64,000 nucleotides of DNA from Streptomyces sp. DSM 110735 (GCF_016482685.1 NZ_JACYHF010000005.1:186001-250000); one strand, 5' to 3'. Positions 39,933 to 49,802 are shown, numbered from the stretch's first letter. Numbers and translations are program-made. Notes: generated by a model from the letters alone, not told the origin.

Positions 39933-41851
39933 CACGCCGCCGCCTCGCCCTTGATCACCGAGTGGACGCGGTCGAGCACCGCGTCCTCCGCCCGCCCTTC
40001 GGCGAGCCATTCCCGCACCAGCGCGTTCGCCACGTCCTGCGGCGTCGCCGCCGAGAGCACCGTCCCCAGGGGCACCGGGAGTCGCAGCGCGTCCTCCAGC
40101 ACCGCCGCGGACTCGGCGGCCAGCACCGAGTCGACGCCGAGATCGGTCAGGCTGTCCGTCGGCCGGCACTGCGGAAGGTCGCGGACGGCCGCGACGATCC
40201 CGCAGATCAGCGTGGTCAGTTCGGTCGCCGCGACCGACGTCGGCCGCTCGGCGGTCAGCGCGGCGAGCATGTCCGGATCGTCGACGACCGCGTCGCCGAA
40301 CGCCCCCGCCAGGAACTCCACCCGGCACTGCGACCGCCTGACCTTCCCGCTCGATGTGCGGGGCACGGTGCGCGGCGGCACCAGGACCACCATCCCGAGG
40401 GGCAGTCCGGTGCCCGCGAGCACGGCGGCGCGCACGCGCGAGGCGATCTCCGCGGTCCGCTCGCCGCGCACCTCCATGACCAGGACCGGGCACGGCGCGT
40501 CCCCGTCGACCAGGAACGCCGCCGCGGTTCCGGCGCCGCGGCCGAGCAGCTCCAGGGCGGGCGCCTCGACGTCCGAGGCGTGGTGGTTGGCGCCCCGGAA
40601 GACGATCACGTCCTTGGCCCGTCCGGTGACGGTCAGCTCGCCCGCCCGCAGCCGTCCGAGGTCACCGGTGCGCAGGAACGTCTCGCCGTCCAGTTGGCCG
40701 AAGAGGCTGGAGGAGTCGGCGCCGAGGTAGCCGGAGGTGACGTGCGGACCGGCGATCCATATCTCGCCCTCCTGCCCCTCCTGGCGCGGCGTTGCCGTGT
40801 CGGGGTCCACGACGACGACGTGCTGGCCGGTCACGGGGGAGCCGCAGCTCACGGTGGCGTCCGCGGCGGGTCCCGACCAGTGGCCCGCGCTGACGATCAG
40901 CGTCGCCTCCGCCAGCCCGTAGCAGGGCACGAACGCCGCCGGGTCGAAGCCGACCGGCGCGAAACGCTTGGCGAACGCGTCCATGGTCTGCTGCTTGACC
41001 GTCTCGCCGCCGCTGAAGGCCACGCTCCAGCCCGACAGGTCCAGCCCCTCCAGAGCGGCGTCGTTGTGCGCGCGCCGCACACACAACTGGTACGCGAAGT
41101 CCGGTCCGCCGCTGACCGTGACGCCGTGCTCGGTGATCTGCCGCAGCCAGGACAGCGGCGCCTTCAGGAAGTCCTCCGGGGGCATGACCCGGACCGGAAT
41201 GCCCGCGGACATCGGTGCGAGCAGCCCGCCGATGAGCCCCATGTCGTGGTACGGCGGCAGCCATGTCATGCCCCGCGAGGCGGCGTCGAGACCGAACGCC
41301 TCCGCGATCGCCGCCGTGTTCGCCGCGACGCTGTCGTGGCGGACCAGGACACCGCGCGGGCGTCCGGTGCTGCCCGAGGTGTACTGGACGATGGCGACCT
41401 GCTGGTGCTCGGCGCCCGCCGGACGGAACCAGGGCGTGCCGTCGGCCTCCGGACCGGGGACGGTCAGGAAGGCCGCCGCCGGGATGCCGGGGTGGTGTTC
41501 GGGGGCGAGTACGACCGAGGGGCGGGCGTCCTCGACGATGCCCGACAGCCGCTTGCGGTCCGGGAGCGAGGACTGGTTCGGCGGGTAGGCGGGGATCACC
41601 GGCCGTCCGGCCATCATCGCGGCGAAGACGGCGACCACGTACTCCAGACCAGCGGGGTAGAGCAGCAGCACCGGTCCGTCACCGCAGCGGGCGAGTCGCC
41701 CGGCCAGGGCGGCGGCGCGACCGGCCAGCGCACCGTGGGTCAGCACCGTGGTCCGCCCGTCCCGGCCGACGAGTTCATAGGCGATGGCGTCCGGGTCCCG
41801 GTCGGCCCGGGAGTGGAGTATGTCGACCAGAAGGTTCGTGCGGTCGATCAT
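39932..41851 (-). CDS. Fatty acyl-AMP ligase with fused acyl carrier domain
   Basis: A 639-residue FAAL-ACP didomain. The adenylation part (1-545) has the P-loop-like [11 protein letters not shown], the FAAL-type [13 protein letters not shown] and the A5 core YGLAEATL. The ACP (565-630) has the phosphopantetheine serine in DLGVDSV. It activates a free fatty acid as acyl-AMP and loads it on its own ACP, from where the first C domain of the downstream NRPS takes it. This is the initiation step of the lipopeptide. The ATG at 41851 has GGGAGGG upstream. The gene is first in a two-gene operon with the NRPS, driven from a promoter next to the operator at 42101. Confidence 0.93.
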   Translation of the reverse strand: MIDRTNLLVDILHSRADRDPDAIAYELVGRDGRTTVLTHGALAGRAAALAGRLARCGDGPVLLLYPAGLEYVVAVFAAMMAGRPVIPAYPPNQSSLPDRKRLSGIVEDARPSVVLAPEHHPGIPAAAFLTVPGPEADGTPWFRPAGAEHQQVAIVQYTSGSTGRPRGVLVRHDSVAANTAAIAEAFGLDAASRGMTWLPPYHDMGLIGGLLAPMSAGIPVRVMPPEDFLKAPLSWLRQITEHGVTVSGGPDFAYQLCVRRAHNDAALEGLDLSGWSVAFSGGETVKQQTMDAFAKRFAPVGFDPAAFVPCYGLAEATLIVSAGHWSGPAADATVSCGSPVTGQHVVVVDPDTATPRQEGQEGEIWIAGPHVTSGYLGADSSSLFGQLDGETFLRTGDLGRLRAGELTVTGRAKDVIVFRGANHHASDVEAPALELLGRGAGTAAAFLVDGDAPCPVLVMEVRGERTAEIASRVRAAVLAGTGLPLGMVVLVPPRTVPRTSSGKVRRSQCRVEFLAGAFGDAVVDDPDMLAALTAERPTSVAATELTTLICGIVAAVRDLPQCRPTDSLTDLGVDSVLAAESAAVLEDALRLPVPLGTVLSAATPQDVANALVREWLAEGRAEDAVLDRVHSVIKGEAAA

Positions 41852-42205
41852 CAGGTGGCCCTCCCGAGCATGTGATTCCGACGGCCTGACCGGGGGATCC
41901 GGGCAGACCGGACACGGTCCCCCGTACGCGGCGGACACACGGTTTGCGCAGCGGTCCTCGCCGGGGGCGCCCGGGAGCACGTGGTCCGTGGCCCGCACCG
42001 GGGACCGGCGTGCTCTCCCGCCCGTGGTCCGACGAGGCTCGACATGGGCGGCAGCCCACACCGTGCCAGGAAGGTAATCGCCGCTGAGAGGGGGGCGGGC
42101 GTCCCATAAAGGGGGGATGCGCTCGGCGCCGCCCGATCCGTGAACATGGCTGTCAGCACGGTCCATTGGGCGCCGCAACGCCTTTGAAATGGAAGGCATC
42201 GCGCC
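41852..42205. other. Divergent promoter region between FAAL and exporter operons
   Basis: A 354-base divergent intergenic region. It carries operator copy 2 at 42101-42118. On the minus strand a -10-like TACCTT (42076-42071) starts 24 bases from the operator. On the plus strand the hexamer at 23 bases is the weaker GAACAT (42142). The FAAL leader would be about 215 bases and may hold further control, but I see no riboswitch-like structure that I can name. Confidence 0.5.
42101..42118. promoter_or_regulatory. Operator copy 2 (one mismatch in each arm)
   Basis: GTCCCATAAAGGGGGGAT matches the GTCCCC-N6-GGGGAC pattern at five of six positions in each arm. It lies between the divergent FAAL-NRPS and exporter-LanB-peptidase operons and keeps the 23-24 base distance to -10-like hexamers on both sides. 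Confidence 0.55.
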
Positions 42206-43669
42206 TTGAGCGGCGTGATTGCGTTCCCGACTCAACATAAACCGTGGATGGGGCAGTCGCGCATGCGCAAGTTCACCGTAATCTGGGCGAGCAGCCTGGT
42301 GACGATGGTCGGTACGGCACTGACCGGGTTCTCCCTCGGGGTGTGGGTCTATCTCGAAACCGGCTCGACGACCCAGCTCGCCGTCACCTTCGTGCTGGCG
42401 TTCCTGCCCGGCATCCTGTTCTCGCCGCTGGCCGGCGCCCTCGTGGACCGCTGGGACCGGCGGCTCATCCTGCTCGTCTCCGACGCGGTGGGCATCGGCA
42501 CCACGCTGACCCTGGGGCTGCTCTACACCGCCGGTCATCTACAGCCGTGGCACATCTTCGTGACCACGGTGATCCGGTCGTCGCTGCGGGCCATGCAGGT
42601 TCCGGCGCTCAACTCGATCGTCGTGCTGCTGGCGCCCAAGGAGCAGATCGGCCGGGCCAACGGTCTGATGGGGGTCGCCAACGCCGTCAGCCAGACCGTG
42701 GCACCTGCGGTCGGCGGCGCGCTCATGCTGGGCATCGGTCTCAACGGCGTGCTGTTCCTCGACTGCGCGACGTTCTTCCTCAACGTCGTGGTCCTCTTCC
42801 TCACGCGCATCCCCGCCCCGCCGCGGTCGCAGGCGGGTACCGAGGGCACGGGGTCGCTGCGCCGCGAGATCGGTCAGGGCTGGCGGGTCCTGACGAGCAA
42901 CCGCGCGCTGATCACCCTCGCCCTCTTCTACGCGGCGCTCGACCTCAGTGTCGGTTTCGTCGACATCCTCATCACCCCCATCGTGATCGGCTTCGCGTCG
43001 GTCTCCGCGCTCGGCGTGGTCCTCACGATCGGCGGTATCGGGCTGGTCCTCGGCAGCGTCACCATGGCGTCCTGGGGCGGTCCCCGGCGCCGTATCCACG
43101 GGACCGCGGGGTTCGCGATCCCGCTCGGACTGTTCCTCTGCCTCGGATCGCTGCGCCCCAGCGTCACCCTCGTGGCGATCGCCGCGTTCGGCTTCATGTT
43201 CTGCTCGATGATCATTGACGGCACGTCCCGGAGCATCATCGGCACCGAGGTGGAACCCGACCTGCAGGGGCGGGCGTTCGCCACGTTCAACATGGTGACC
43301 AACACCGTCCTGTGCAGCAGCTACCTCCTCGCGGGACCGGTCTCCGACCACGTCTTCGAGCCCCTGCTCGCGAAGGACGGCGCGCTCGCGGGGAGCGTCG
43401 GCGACCTCCTGGGGACCGGCGAGGGACGCGGCATGGCCTTCCTGCTCGGACTGCTCGGGCTGCTGGTCCTGGCGACGGCCGCCGCGGGCTATCTGACCCC
43501 GGGACTGCGGGGGCTGTCGGACAAGGTGACGAAGCCCGCCGCCGAGGACTCCGCCGCGGAGGGATCCGCCGCCGAGGACTACGCCGGGCAGGCGGACCCG
43601 GGTCCGGGCGGCACCCCGGACCGGGAAGCGGCGGGCGGGCAGACACCCCAGCCGGTCTCCGACCGATGA
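42206..43669 (+). CDS. MFS exporter (EntS/MFS_3 type)
   Basis: A 487-residue major facilitator protein with about 12 membrane segments and the loop AGALVDRWDRRLI after segment 2, as in enterobactin exporter-type MFS proteins often seen in siderophore and peptide clusters. The charged Ala/Glu/Asp-rich tail (about 440-487) is cytoplasmic. It likely exports the lipopeptide or its precursor. The start is TTG at 42206 with GGAAGG nine bases upstream; ATG at 42248 is an alternative. Its stop overlaps the start of the LanB-like gene (ATGA), so exporter and LanB-like protein are coupled. Confidence 0.85.
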   Translation: MSGVIAFPTQHKPWMGQSRMRKFTVIWASSLVTMVGTALTGFSLGVWVYLETGSTTQLAVTFVLAFLPGILFSPLAGALVDRWDRRLILLVSDAVGIGTTLTLGLLYTAGHLQPWHIFVTTVIRSSLRAMQVPALNSIVVLLAPKEQIGRANGLMGVANAVSQTVAPAVGGALMLGIGLNGVLFLDCATFFLNVVVLFLTRIPAPPRSQAGTEGTGSLRREIGQGWRVLTSNRALITLALFYAALDLSVGFVDILITPIVIGFASVSALGVVLTIGGIGLVLGSVTMASWGGPRRRIHGTAGFAIPLGLFLCLGSLRPSVTLVAIAAFGFMFCSMIIDGTSRSIIGTEVEPDLQGRAFATFNMVTNTVLCSSYLLAGPVSDHVFEPLLAKDGALAGSVGDLLGTGEGRGMAFLLGLLGLLVLATAAAGYLTPGLRGLSDKVTKPAAEDSAAEGSAAEDYAGQADPGPGGTPDREAAGGQTPQPVSDR

Positions 43670-46038
43670 CGGGCGGCGAGAGGGAGCGAGGGGCACCACG
43701 GATGCGCGCCATGAACGGCACGGACGCCACCGGCGACGGACACCCCCTGCGGACACCGCTCGGTGCCACGGGCTGGGACCTGTGGGGTGATGCCGCGCTG
43801 CGCAGCGCGGGGTTCCCCGCCGAGCGGATCGCCGAGCTGTGCGACGCCGAACTCGCCGCGGCAGCCGACCAGTTCGACGACCGGGAGGAGGGGTCCCGCG
43901 AGCGCTACGCGAAGGTGTTCCACGCCGCTGCCGAACGGCTCGGCGCGGCGGTCCGCAAAACCGCCGCCGATCCGCTCTTCCGCGAGGCCGTCACCTGGCA
44001 GAACCCGGCGCTCGTCCACAACTGCCTGGACAAGGCGGCAGCCGGTGAACCCCGCAACGTGCGCGGCCGCTACCACGAGCTGACGATCGTCACCTACCTC
44101 CAGCGCTACTGCCTGAAGAACGACACGGTCGGCTTCTTCGGCCCGGTCGGCTGGGCCCGGATCAGCCCGGAGGCGACCGGTCTGTCGGCCACGCCCGGTC
44201 CCGCGCTCGTGAGCCGCCGCACCACCTACTTCGAGGGCTGGGCCGTCGAGGCGCTCGCCCGCGCGGTCGGTGCCCGCCGCGAGGTGCTGCCCTGGCTGAC
44301 CCCGCGGGTCGTCCCCGCCGCCTCGCTCACCGGCTGGACGGTCCAGCTCCCCTTCCGCAAACCGGTCACCCTGACCGCGCAGGAGGTGCGGGTGCTCGGC
44401 CGGTGCGACGGGCGGCACACCGTGGGCGACATCGCGGGCACCCCGTTCGACCTGGACACCGTGACCGCTCTGCTGCGGCTGCGCGATCTCGACGTCATCC
44501 GGATCGACCTCGTGGGCGGACTCGTCGCCGAGCCCGAGCGGGACCTCGCCGACCGCATCGCCCGGCTCGGCGACCCCGCCGTGCGCGAGCGCGCCGAGCG
44601 ACCGCTCGGCGAACTGCTCGCCGCCCGCGCCGAGGTGGCCGCCTCGGCCGGGGACCCCGACCGCCTGCTGCGCGCCACCGGGCAGCTCGCGGCCGAGTTC
44701 GAACGCCTCACCACGTCCTCGTCCACGCGCCGGGCGGGCGGCACCTACGCCGGACGGACACTGGTCTACGAGGACACCGTCCGCGACCTGGACCTCCGCA
44801 TCGGCCGCGAGGTGACCGACCAACTGGCCGCGCCCCTCGGGCTGCTGCTCGACAGCGCGCTCTGGCTGGCCAACAGCATCGCGGAACGCTACCTCGCCCG
44901 CGGCCGCCATGTGCTGGAGCGCGGCGGCGCCGAGTCGATGCCGTTGCTGCAGATGCTCACCGCGCTCCTCCCCGAGGTCGCCCAGCTCTCCACGGACAAC
45001 CTCCGCTCGGAGCTGGTCGACGAGGTGGTCGCGGAGTTCCGTGCGCGCTGGCGCCGCGTCGTCGGGCTGCCCCTGGAGTCCTTCGCCGACACGCCCCGGC
45101 ACACCGTCGGCGCCGCGGAGATCGCCGACCGGGTGGCCCAGGAGTTCGCGACCGGGGCGCCGCTCTGGAGCTGTGCCCGCTGGAACTCGCCCGACGTCAT
45201 GTTCCTGACGGAGAGTCCGCAAGCCGCCGAACGCGGGGACGTGGACTTCGTCCTCGGCGAGATGCACTGCTCCATCAACACCCTGGAGAGCCAGCTCTTC
45301 GTCTCCCAGCACCCCGACTCCGCGCGCCTGCGCGACAGCGCCGCCGCCTCGGGCATGGACGGGCGGGTGGTCATCATCCCCCGCATGGACGCCGCCCTGA
45401 CCACGTCGCGGATGGCCCGGGCGACCGAGCTGAGGCTGCCGTCGTACACCTATCTGTCGATCGGCTCCGACTCCTTCGACGCGCCCCCGGGAGCGACCAC
45501 CCTCTCGGTCGCGGACCTGATGGTGGAGCGCAAGGGCGACGACGGACTGGTCGTGCGCCACCGGACCGACGGCCGGGAGTACCCGTTCCTGGAACTGATC
45601 GGCGAACCGCTCTCGCTCCTCGTCGCCAACGCGTTCAGCCCGTTCGGCGGGGCGGGGCACCGTCCCCGGATCAGCATCGACCGGCTCGTCGTCGAGCGCG
45701 AGGCATGGACCTTCACCGCGGCGGACTGCGACTGGGCGTTCCTCAAGGACGAGCGGCGGCGGTACGCGGCAGCACGCGCCTGGCGCGCCCGGCACCGGCT
45801 GCCCGAGCGCGGCTTCTACCGGGTGCCGGTCGAACGCAAGCCGATGGCCGTCGACTTCCGCAGCCTCGCGCTGGTGAACCTGCTGGCGAAGTCCGTCCGC
45901 AGGACCGCCGAGACCGGCGGCGGGTTCACGCTCTCCGAGATGCTCCCCGACACCGACCGGCTCTGGCTGCGCGACCACGCCGGTCAGCGGTACACCGCCG
46001 AACTGCGGGTCGTCGCCGTCGATGCCGCCCGCCGGTGA
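43666..46038 (+). CDS. LanB-type protein (lantibiotic dehydratase N-domain family)
   Basis: A 790-residue protein of the lantibiotic dehydratase family. It carries the N-domain pattern RYHELTIVTYLQRYCLKNDTVGFFGPVGW near residues 125-155 and WNSPDVMFL in the second half. Classical members glutamylate Ser/Thr of a peptide using glutamyl-tRNA and then eliminate. Shorter relatives, the PEARLs, use aminoacyl-tRNA to add an amino acid to a peptide C-terminus. No LanC, precursor peptide or separate elimination-domain gene is seen here. A tRNA-dependent acylation or aminoacylation of the NRPS product, or of a carrier, is therefore plausible (inference). Start: ATG at 43666, overlapping the exporter stop; ATG at 43702 is an alternative with a better ribosome site. 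Confidence 0.8.
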   Translation: MTGGERERGAPRMRAMNGTDATGDGHPLRTPLGATGWDLWGDAALRSAGFPAERIAELCDAELAAAADQFDDREEGSRERYAKVFHAAAERLGAAVRKTAADPLFREAVTWQNPALVHNCLDKAAAGEPRNVRGRYHELTIVTYLQRYCLKNDTVGFFGPVGWARISPEATGLSATPGPALVSRRTTYFEGWAVEALARAVGARREVLPWLTPRVVPAASLTGWTVQLPFRKPVTLTAQEVRVLGRCDGRHTVGDIAGTPFDLDTVTALLRLRDLDVIRIDLVGGLVAEPERDLADRIARLGDPAVRERAERPLGELLAARAEVAASAGDPDRLLRATGQLAAEFERLTTSSSTRRAGGTYAGRTLVYEDTVRDLDLRIGREVTDQLAAPLGLLLDSALWLANSIAERYLARGRHVLERGGAESMPLLQMLTALLPEVAQLSTDNLRSELVDEVVAEFRARWRRVVGLPLESFADTPRHTVGAAEIADRVAQEFATGAPLWSCARWNSPDVMFLTESPQAAERGDVDFVLGEMHCSINTLESQLFVSQHPDSARLRDSAAASGMDGRVVIIPRMDAALTTSRMARATELRLPSYTYLSIGSDSFDAPPGATTLSVADLMVERKGDDGLVVRHRTDGREYPFLELIGEPLSLLVANAFSPFGGAGHRPRISIDRLVVEREAWTFTAADCDWAFLKDERRRYAAARAWRARHRLPERGFYRVPVERKPMAVDFRSLALVNLLAKSVRRTAETGGGFTLSEMLPDTDRLWLRDHAGQRYTAELRVVAVDAARR

Positions 46039-46074
46039 CCTGATCCCTCCCCTTCCCCGTCACGAGGTACAACC

Positions 46075-48381
46075 GTGCAGGCCATGATCGCTCTGCGGAG
46101 ACGGATACCGGCCCTGGCCGCGTTCCTGCTCCTGCTGCTCGTCTCCGTCGCGGCCACGCTGCCGCTTCTCACCCCCGACGCCCGGCCGGTCTCCACCGCC
46201 GAGGACACCTTCTCGGCGACCCGCGCGATCGGCAGGCTCGACCGCATCGCGACGGTCCCGCACCCCACCGGTTCGCCCGCGCAGAACGACGTACGCGCCT
46301 ACCTCCTCGGCGAGCTGCGGGCGCTGGGGCTCACCCCCGAGGAGCTGACCCGCGCCGCCGCCCGGGACGGCGACGACGCGCCCGCCGACGCCGGTACGGT
46401 CACCGACCTCCACGCCACGATCCCCGGCACGCGGTCCACCGGCCGCGTCCTGCTCGTCGCCCACTACGACTCGGTGCCGATGGGTCCCGGCGCCGCCGAC
46501 GACGGCTCCAACGTCGCGGCGATCCTCGAGATCGTCCGCGCGCTCAAGGCGGGACCGCGGCTGCGCAACGACGTCGAAGTCCTCTTCACGGAAGGCGAGG
46601 AGGACGGGCTGCTCGGCGCGCAGGCGTTCGTGGACGCGGAGGCGGGGACCCGGCAGGCGGCCGCTCCGGAGCGGACCGTCGTGGTCAACATGGAGGCGCG
46701 GGGTGTCTCCGGTCCCGCCGTGATGTTCCAGATGGCGGGCGGGGGGCTCACCTCCGCCGTGCGGGCGTCGGGAGCGTTCACCACGTCACTCGCCGACGAG
46801 GTCTACCGGCTGCTGCCGCACGACACGGACCTGACGGTCTTCGACGAGGCAGGGATGCGGGGGCTCAACTTCGCCTTCATGGGAGGCTCCCCGCACTACC
46901 ACACCGACCACGACGACATCGCCCGGCTCGACCCCACCTCCGTGCAGGACATGGGCGACAGCGCGCTCGGCGCGGTCCGGCGGCTGGGCGGCGAGAACCT
47001 CGCCGGGAGCGGTTCGGACGCCACGTACTTCTCGCTGTTCGGCACGCTCGTGTCCTACCCGGCGTGGCTGGTTCTGCCGCTCGCCGTGGTGGCGCTGCTT
47101 GCCGTACCGCTGCTCATGTGGTTCGGGCGCCGTGCGGGTCTCGCCCCGCGCCGCGTCGGGCGGGCCGCCGCCACGTTCCCGCTGACGCTGATCGGCGCGG
47201 CGGCGCTCGGGGTGGCCGCCTGGTGGGTGCTGGCACAGTTCCGTCCGGACTTCGTGCTCACCGCCGGGGGCGTCTACCACCTGGGACGCTACGCCGTGGG
47301 GGAGACGCTGCTGCTCCTGGTCCTGCTCGCCGCCTGGTACCGGTGGGCCCGCCGTGAGGCGTCGCCGCTCGATGTCACGGTGGCGGTGCTCTGCTGGTTC
47401 GCGCTGCTCTCCGTGGTGTGTGCCGTACTGCTGCCCGGAGCCGCCTACCTCTTCACCTGGCCGGCGCTGATCGGTCTCGCCGCCGTCGCCGTGATCCTGC
47501 GGTACACGGGCGAGAGTTCGCCCTGGCGGACCGTGGCCGGGGCGGCGGCAGCGGTACCGGCGGTGGCCCTCGTGCTGCCGGTGGTCCTCATGCTGCTGCC
47601 CACCCTGGGGCTGTCGGCCGTGGCCGTCCCGCTGGTCCTGGCGGCGTTCGTGGCGGGCGTGCTCCTGTGCGTGGTGGAACCGCTGCCGCGGCGCCGGGTG
47701 GCCACCGCGGTGATGCTGGCGGCGGCGGTCGCGGGCGTGGCCACGCTCGGCGTGGGCGCCGCCCTCGACGGCTACAGCCCCGACGAGCCCAAGGCGGTCA
47801 GCCTCGGGTACGTGCTCGAGTCCGACACGGGCAGGGCGACCTGGGTCAGCCTCGGCGACACCTCCGAGCCCACGGTCGGCACGTTCCTCGGCGACGACCC
47901 CGTCCGTTACGACGACCGGGTTCCGCCGCTGTCCGGCGTCGCGCTGCCGAACGGGAAGGCGAAGACCGCCCGACTGGACCTTCCGCGCGCCGAGGACGTC
48001 TCGGTGACCGAGTCCGGCGGCGTGCGCACGGTACGGATGCGCGTCAAGGCGCCCGCGGACAGCTACGCCCTCGCCGTGTACGCCGACACCGGCGACCACG
48101 AGATCCTCGGCGCCTCCGTCGAAGGAAGGAAGCTCTCCGGGGGTCGCAACCACCCGCAGGGCAGGTGGGGTTGGGGCGTCACCTACGCGGCGCCGCCGAC
48201 GGACGGACTCGACATCGTCGTCCGCGCGCGGGGCGCGGGTCCGCTGCCGCTGCGCGTGGTGACCAGCGAGGTCGGTCTCCCCGACGGGGTCGGCGCACCC
48301 GCACTGGGCGCCGACCGGAGCTGGGCGGGCTGGCCGTCGGTCGCGGGCCAGACCTTCGTCGTACGGACCTTCAGGGGCTGA
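46075..48381 (+). CDS. Membrane-bound M28 metallopeptidase
   Basis: A 768-residue di-zinc aminopeptidase (M28 family) with a membrane half. An N-terminal anchor lies at about 12-33. The extracellular catalytic domain (about 45-330) shows the metal ligands in AHYDSV, ADDGSN, EGEEDG, NMEARG and HYHTDHDD. It is followed by about eight membrane segments (330-560) and a C-terminal beta-rich domain (570-768). The architecture resembles Fxna/ERMP1-type and Vps70-type M28 proteins. Placed in one operon with an exporter and a LanB-like protein, it may trim the exported peptide outside the membrane, a maturation or prodrug-activation step (inference). GTG at 46075 follows GAGGT by six bases. Confidence 0.88.
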   Translation: MQAMIALRRRIPALAAFLLLLLVSVAATLPLLTPDARPVSTAEDTFSATRAIGRLDRIATVPHPTGSPAQNDVRAYLLGELRALGLTPEELTRAAARDGDDAPADAGTVTDLHATIPGTRSTGRVLLVAHYDSVPMGPGAADDGSNVAAILEIVRALKAGPRLRNDVEVLFTEGEEDGLLGAQAFVDAEAGTRQAAAPERTVVVNMEARGVSGPAVMFQMAGGGLTSAVRASGAFTTSLADEVYRLLPHDTDLTVFDEAGMRGLNFAFMGGSPHYHTDHDDIARLDPTSVQDMGDSALGAVRRLGGENLAGSGSDATYFSLFGTLVSYPAWLVLPLAVVALLAVPLLMWFGRRAGLAPRRVGRAAATFPLTLIGAAALGVAAWWVLAQFRPDFVLTAGGVYHLGRYAVGETLLLLVLLAAWYRWARREASPLDVTVAVLCWFALLSVVCAVLLPGAAYLFTWPALIGLAAVAVILRYTGESSPWRTVAGAAAAVPAVALVLPVVLMLLPTLGLSAVAVPLVLAAFVAGVLLCVVEPLPRRRVATAVMLAAAVAGVATLGVGAALDGYSPDEPKAVSLGYVLESDTGRATWVSLGDTSEPTVGTFLGDDPVRYDDRVPPLSGVALPNGKAKTARLDLPRAEDVSVTESGGVRTVRMRVKAPADSYALAVYADTGDHEILGASVEGRKLSGGRNHPQGRWGWGVTYAAPPTDGLDIVVRARGAGPLPLRVVTSEVGLPDGVGAPALGADRSWAGWPSVAGQTFVVRTFRG

Positions 48382-48470
48382 GCGCCCGACCGTTGCCCGC
48401 GGGGCGCTTTCGCCCGTGTCCCGCGGGCGGTCCGCCTTGTCCTCGTCGGCCGGACCGCGCAACGCGTAAG

Positions 48471-48501
48471 GCGGCACCACCCCGCTCAGGGGTTGTGCCG
48501 C
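48471..48501. terminator. Bidirectional hairpin terminator
   Basis: An inverted repeat with a 13-base stem and one mismatch (GCGGCAC-C-ACCCC at 48471-48483 pairing with 48489-48501, loop gctca). It lies between the convergent M28 peptidase gene (ends 48381) and the MppP-like gene (ends 48523) and probably stops transcription from both. Confidence 0.75.
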
Positions 48502-48522
48502 CACAGGCGTCGCGCGGTTCCG

Positions 48523-49662
48523 TCAGCGTGCCGACGGGGTGGGGGCGAGGTCCCGGTACGCCTCGGCCATCGTCTGCACGGCCTTCTGCACCGTCTCGAA
48601 CGGCCGGGCCAGCGAGACCCGTATGTAGCGCAGACCGCTCTCCGGGTCCGCCCAGTGGAAGGGCGAGCACGGCAGCACGTGGACGCCGCGCACGAGCATC
48701 TCCTTGTGCAGGACGGCCGAGTCGGGTCCCTCCTCGGGGAGTTCGATACGCGCCACACTGATCTGCGAATCCGGGTCGGCCAGTCGCAGACCGACCTGGG
48801 CGATCGTCTCCTTGACCGTGGCACGGTTGCGCTCGACCAGGTCGCGTGCCCGCTCGTAGCCGCCGTCGACCCAGTCCCCGGCCAGTTGCGTGATGAGCTG
48901 CAGGACGACCGGGGAAGCCGCGAGCAGCGACTCGGAGAAGGCGTACTCGATCGGCAGGTCGGTGCGCTCGCTGTAGGCGAGCATGCCGATCTTCAGCTCG
49001 TGCGTCGGCCACAGCTTGCCGGTGTCCTCGATGGTGATCCAGGCGCACCCCGCGGCGTCGAGCACCGCGTAGGTGTCGTACTGCGCGTCACGGACCTGAC
49101 CGCGGAAGCTGGCGTCGATGATGACCGTCTGGTCGTTCCGCGCGGCGTGCTCCGCCAGGGACCGCAGGTGCCCCTCGGGGGTGATCAGCCCGGTCGGGTT
49201 GTTGGGCAGCGTCACCACGATGGCGTCGACCGGGGCGCCCGGCCACTTCTCGGCGAGGAGGTCCTCCTCGGACATCGGGACGAGGCGCAGACCGCGGGTC
49301 CTCAGCAGGTCGGCGATGTTGTCGAACGTCGGGTGGAGCACCGCGACCGTCGCTCCCGCCGGGAGGGCGCGGGCGACGATGTCCGTGGCGAGCGTCGACG
49401 AGTAGCAGCTCAGGATCCGTCCGGTGCCGACCGGCGCGGTGTGCTGGCCGACAGCGCTGAAGAACGCCTTGTGGGCCGCGAGTTCGATCTCGGAGAACGG
49501 CCGGCGGGTGGCCTCCACAAACATTTCGGGAATGCGGGCGACAATGTCGGACTGCTGTGGTGTGAGAACGAGCCGGGCGTGTCCGTCGGTGAGGTTGAGC
49601 CCACCGTCGACGTCCATCAGCGCGTCAACTTCCATTGTCGTCAGATTGACAATTTCGGTCAT
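48523..49662 (-). CDS. PLP-dependent L-arginine oxidase/hydroxylase (MppP-like)
   Basis: A 379-residue fold-type I PLP protein clearly related to MppP of mannopeptimycin biosynthesis and to RohP and Ind4. Shared features are the N-terminal lid DGGLNLTDGHARLVL (residues 19-33, with the reactive His28), ILSCYSSTLATDI, LHPTFDNIADLLR, PNNPTG, and the Schiff-base lysine in IEDTGKLWPT (K216). These enzymes use O2 and PLP, without metal, to turn L-arginine into 4-hydroxy-2-ketoarginine or related dehydro products, the first step to enduracididine and other arginine-derived residues. It is divergent from a VioC-like hydroxylase across a shared operator. Enduracididine formation also needs the cyclase MppR, which is not present in this window, so 4-hydroxyarginine or another derivative is possible. 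Confidence 0.9.
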   Translation of the reverse strand: MTEIVNLTTMEVDALMDVDGGLNLTDGHARLVLTPQQSDIVARIPEMFVEATRRPFSEIELAAHKAFFSAVGQHTAPVGTGRILSCYSSTLATDIVARALPAGATVAVLHPTFDNIADLLRTRGLRLVPMSEEDLLAEKWPGAPVDAIVVTLPNNPTGLITPEGHLRSLAEHAARNDQTVIIDASFRGQVRDAQYDTYAVLDAAGCAWITIEDTGKLWPTHELKIGMLAYSERTDLPIEYAFSESLLAASPVVLQLITQLAGDWVDGGYERARDLVERNRATVKETIAQVGLRLADPDSQISVARIELPEEGPDSAVLHKEMLVRGVHVLPCSPFHWADPESGLRYIRVSLARPFETVQKAVQTMAEAYRDLAPTPSAR

Positions 49663-49802
49663 CCTCAGCCCTTCAATAGGTCCCCGGATGCCTTCTGCTC
49701 GCCGTATTGATGAACCGACTCGGGCGTCACGAAAGCGCGATTGGGCTCCGCAGGAACTGTCACGTTGCCGAAAATATAGAGAGGGTCGCGCCCGGTGTGC
49801 CT

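Noticed and set aside
30891..40493. Longer NRPS frame starting at 40493
   Set aside because: The extension lies within the FAAL gene; the ATG at 39932 overlaps the FAAL stop and precedes the C domain correctly.
33189..40730. Long plus-strand frames opposite the lipopeptide NRPS
   Set aside because: They are shadows of the C-A-PCP modules, with low-complexity translations and no ribosome sites.
39932..42538. Longer FAAL frame starting at 42538
   Set aside because: The extension covers the divergent promoter, the operator and part of the MFS gene; the ATG at 41851 has a good ribosome site and begins at the family N-terminus.
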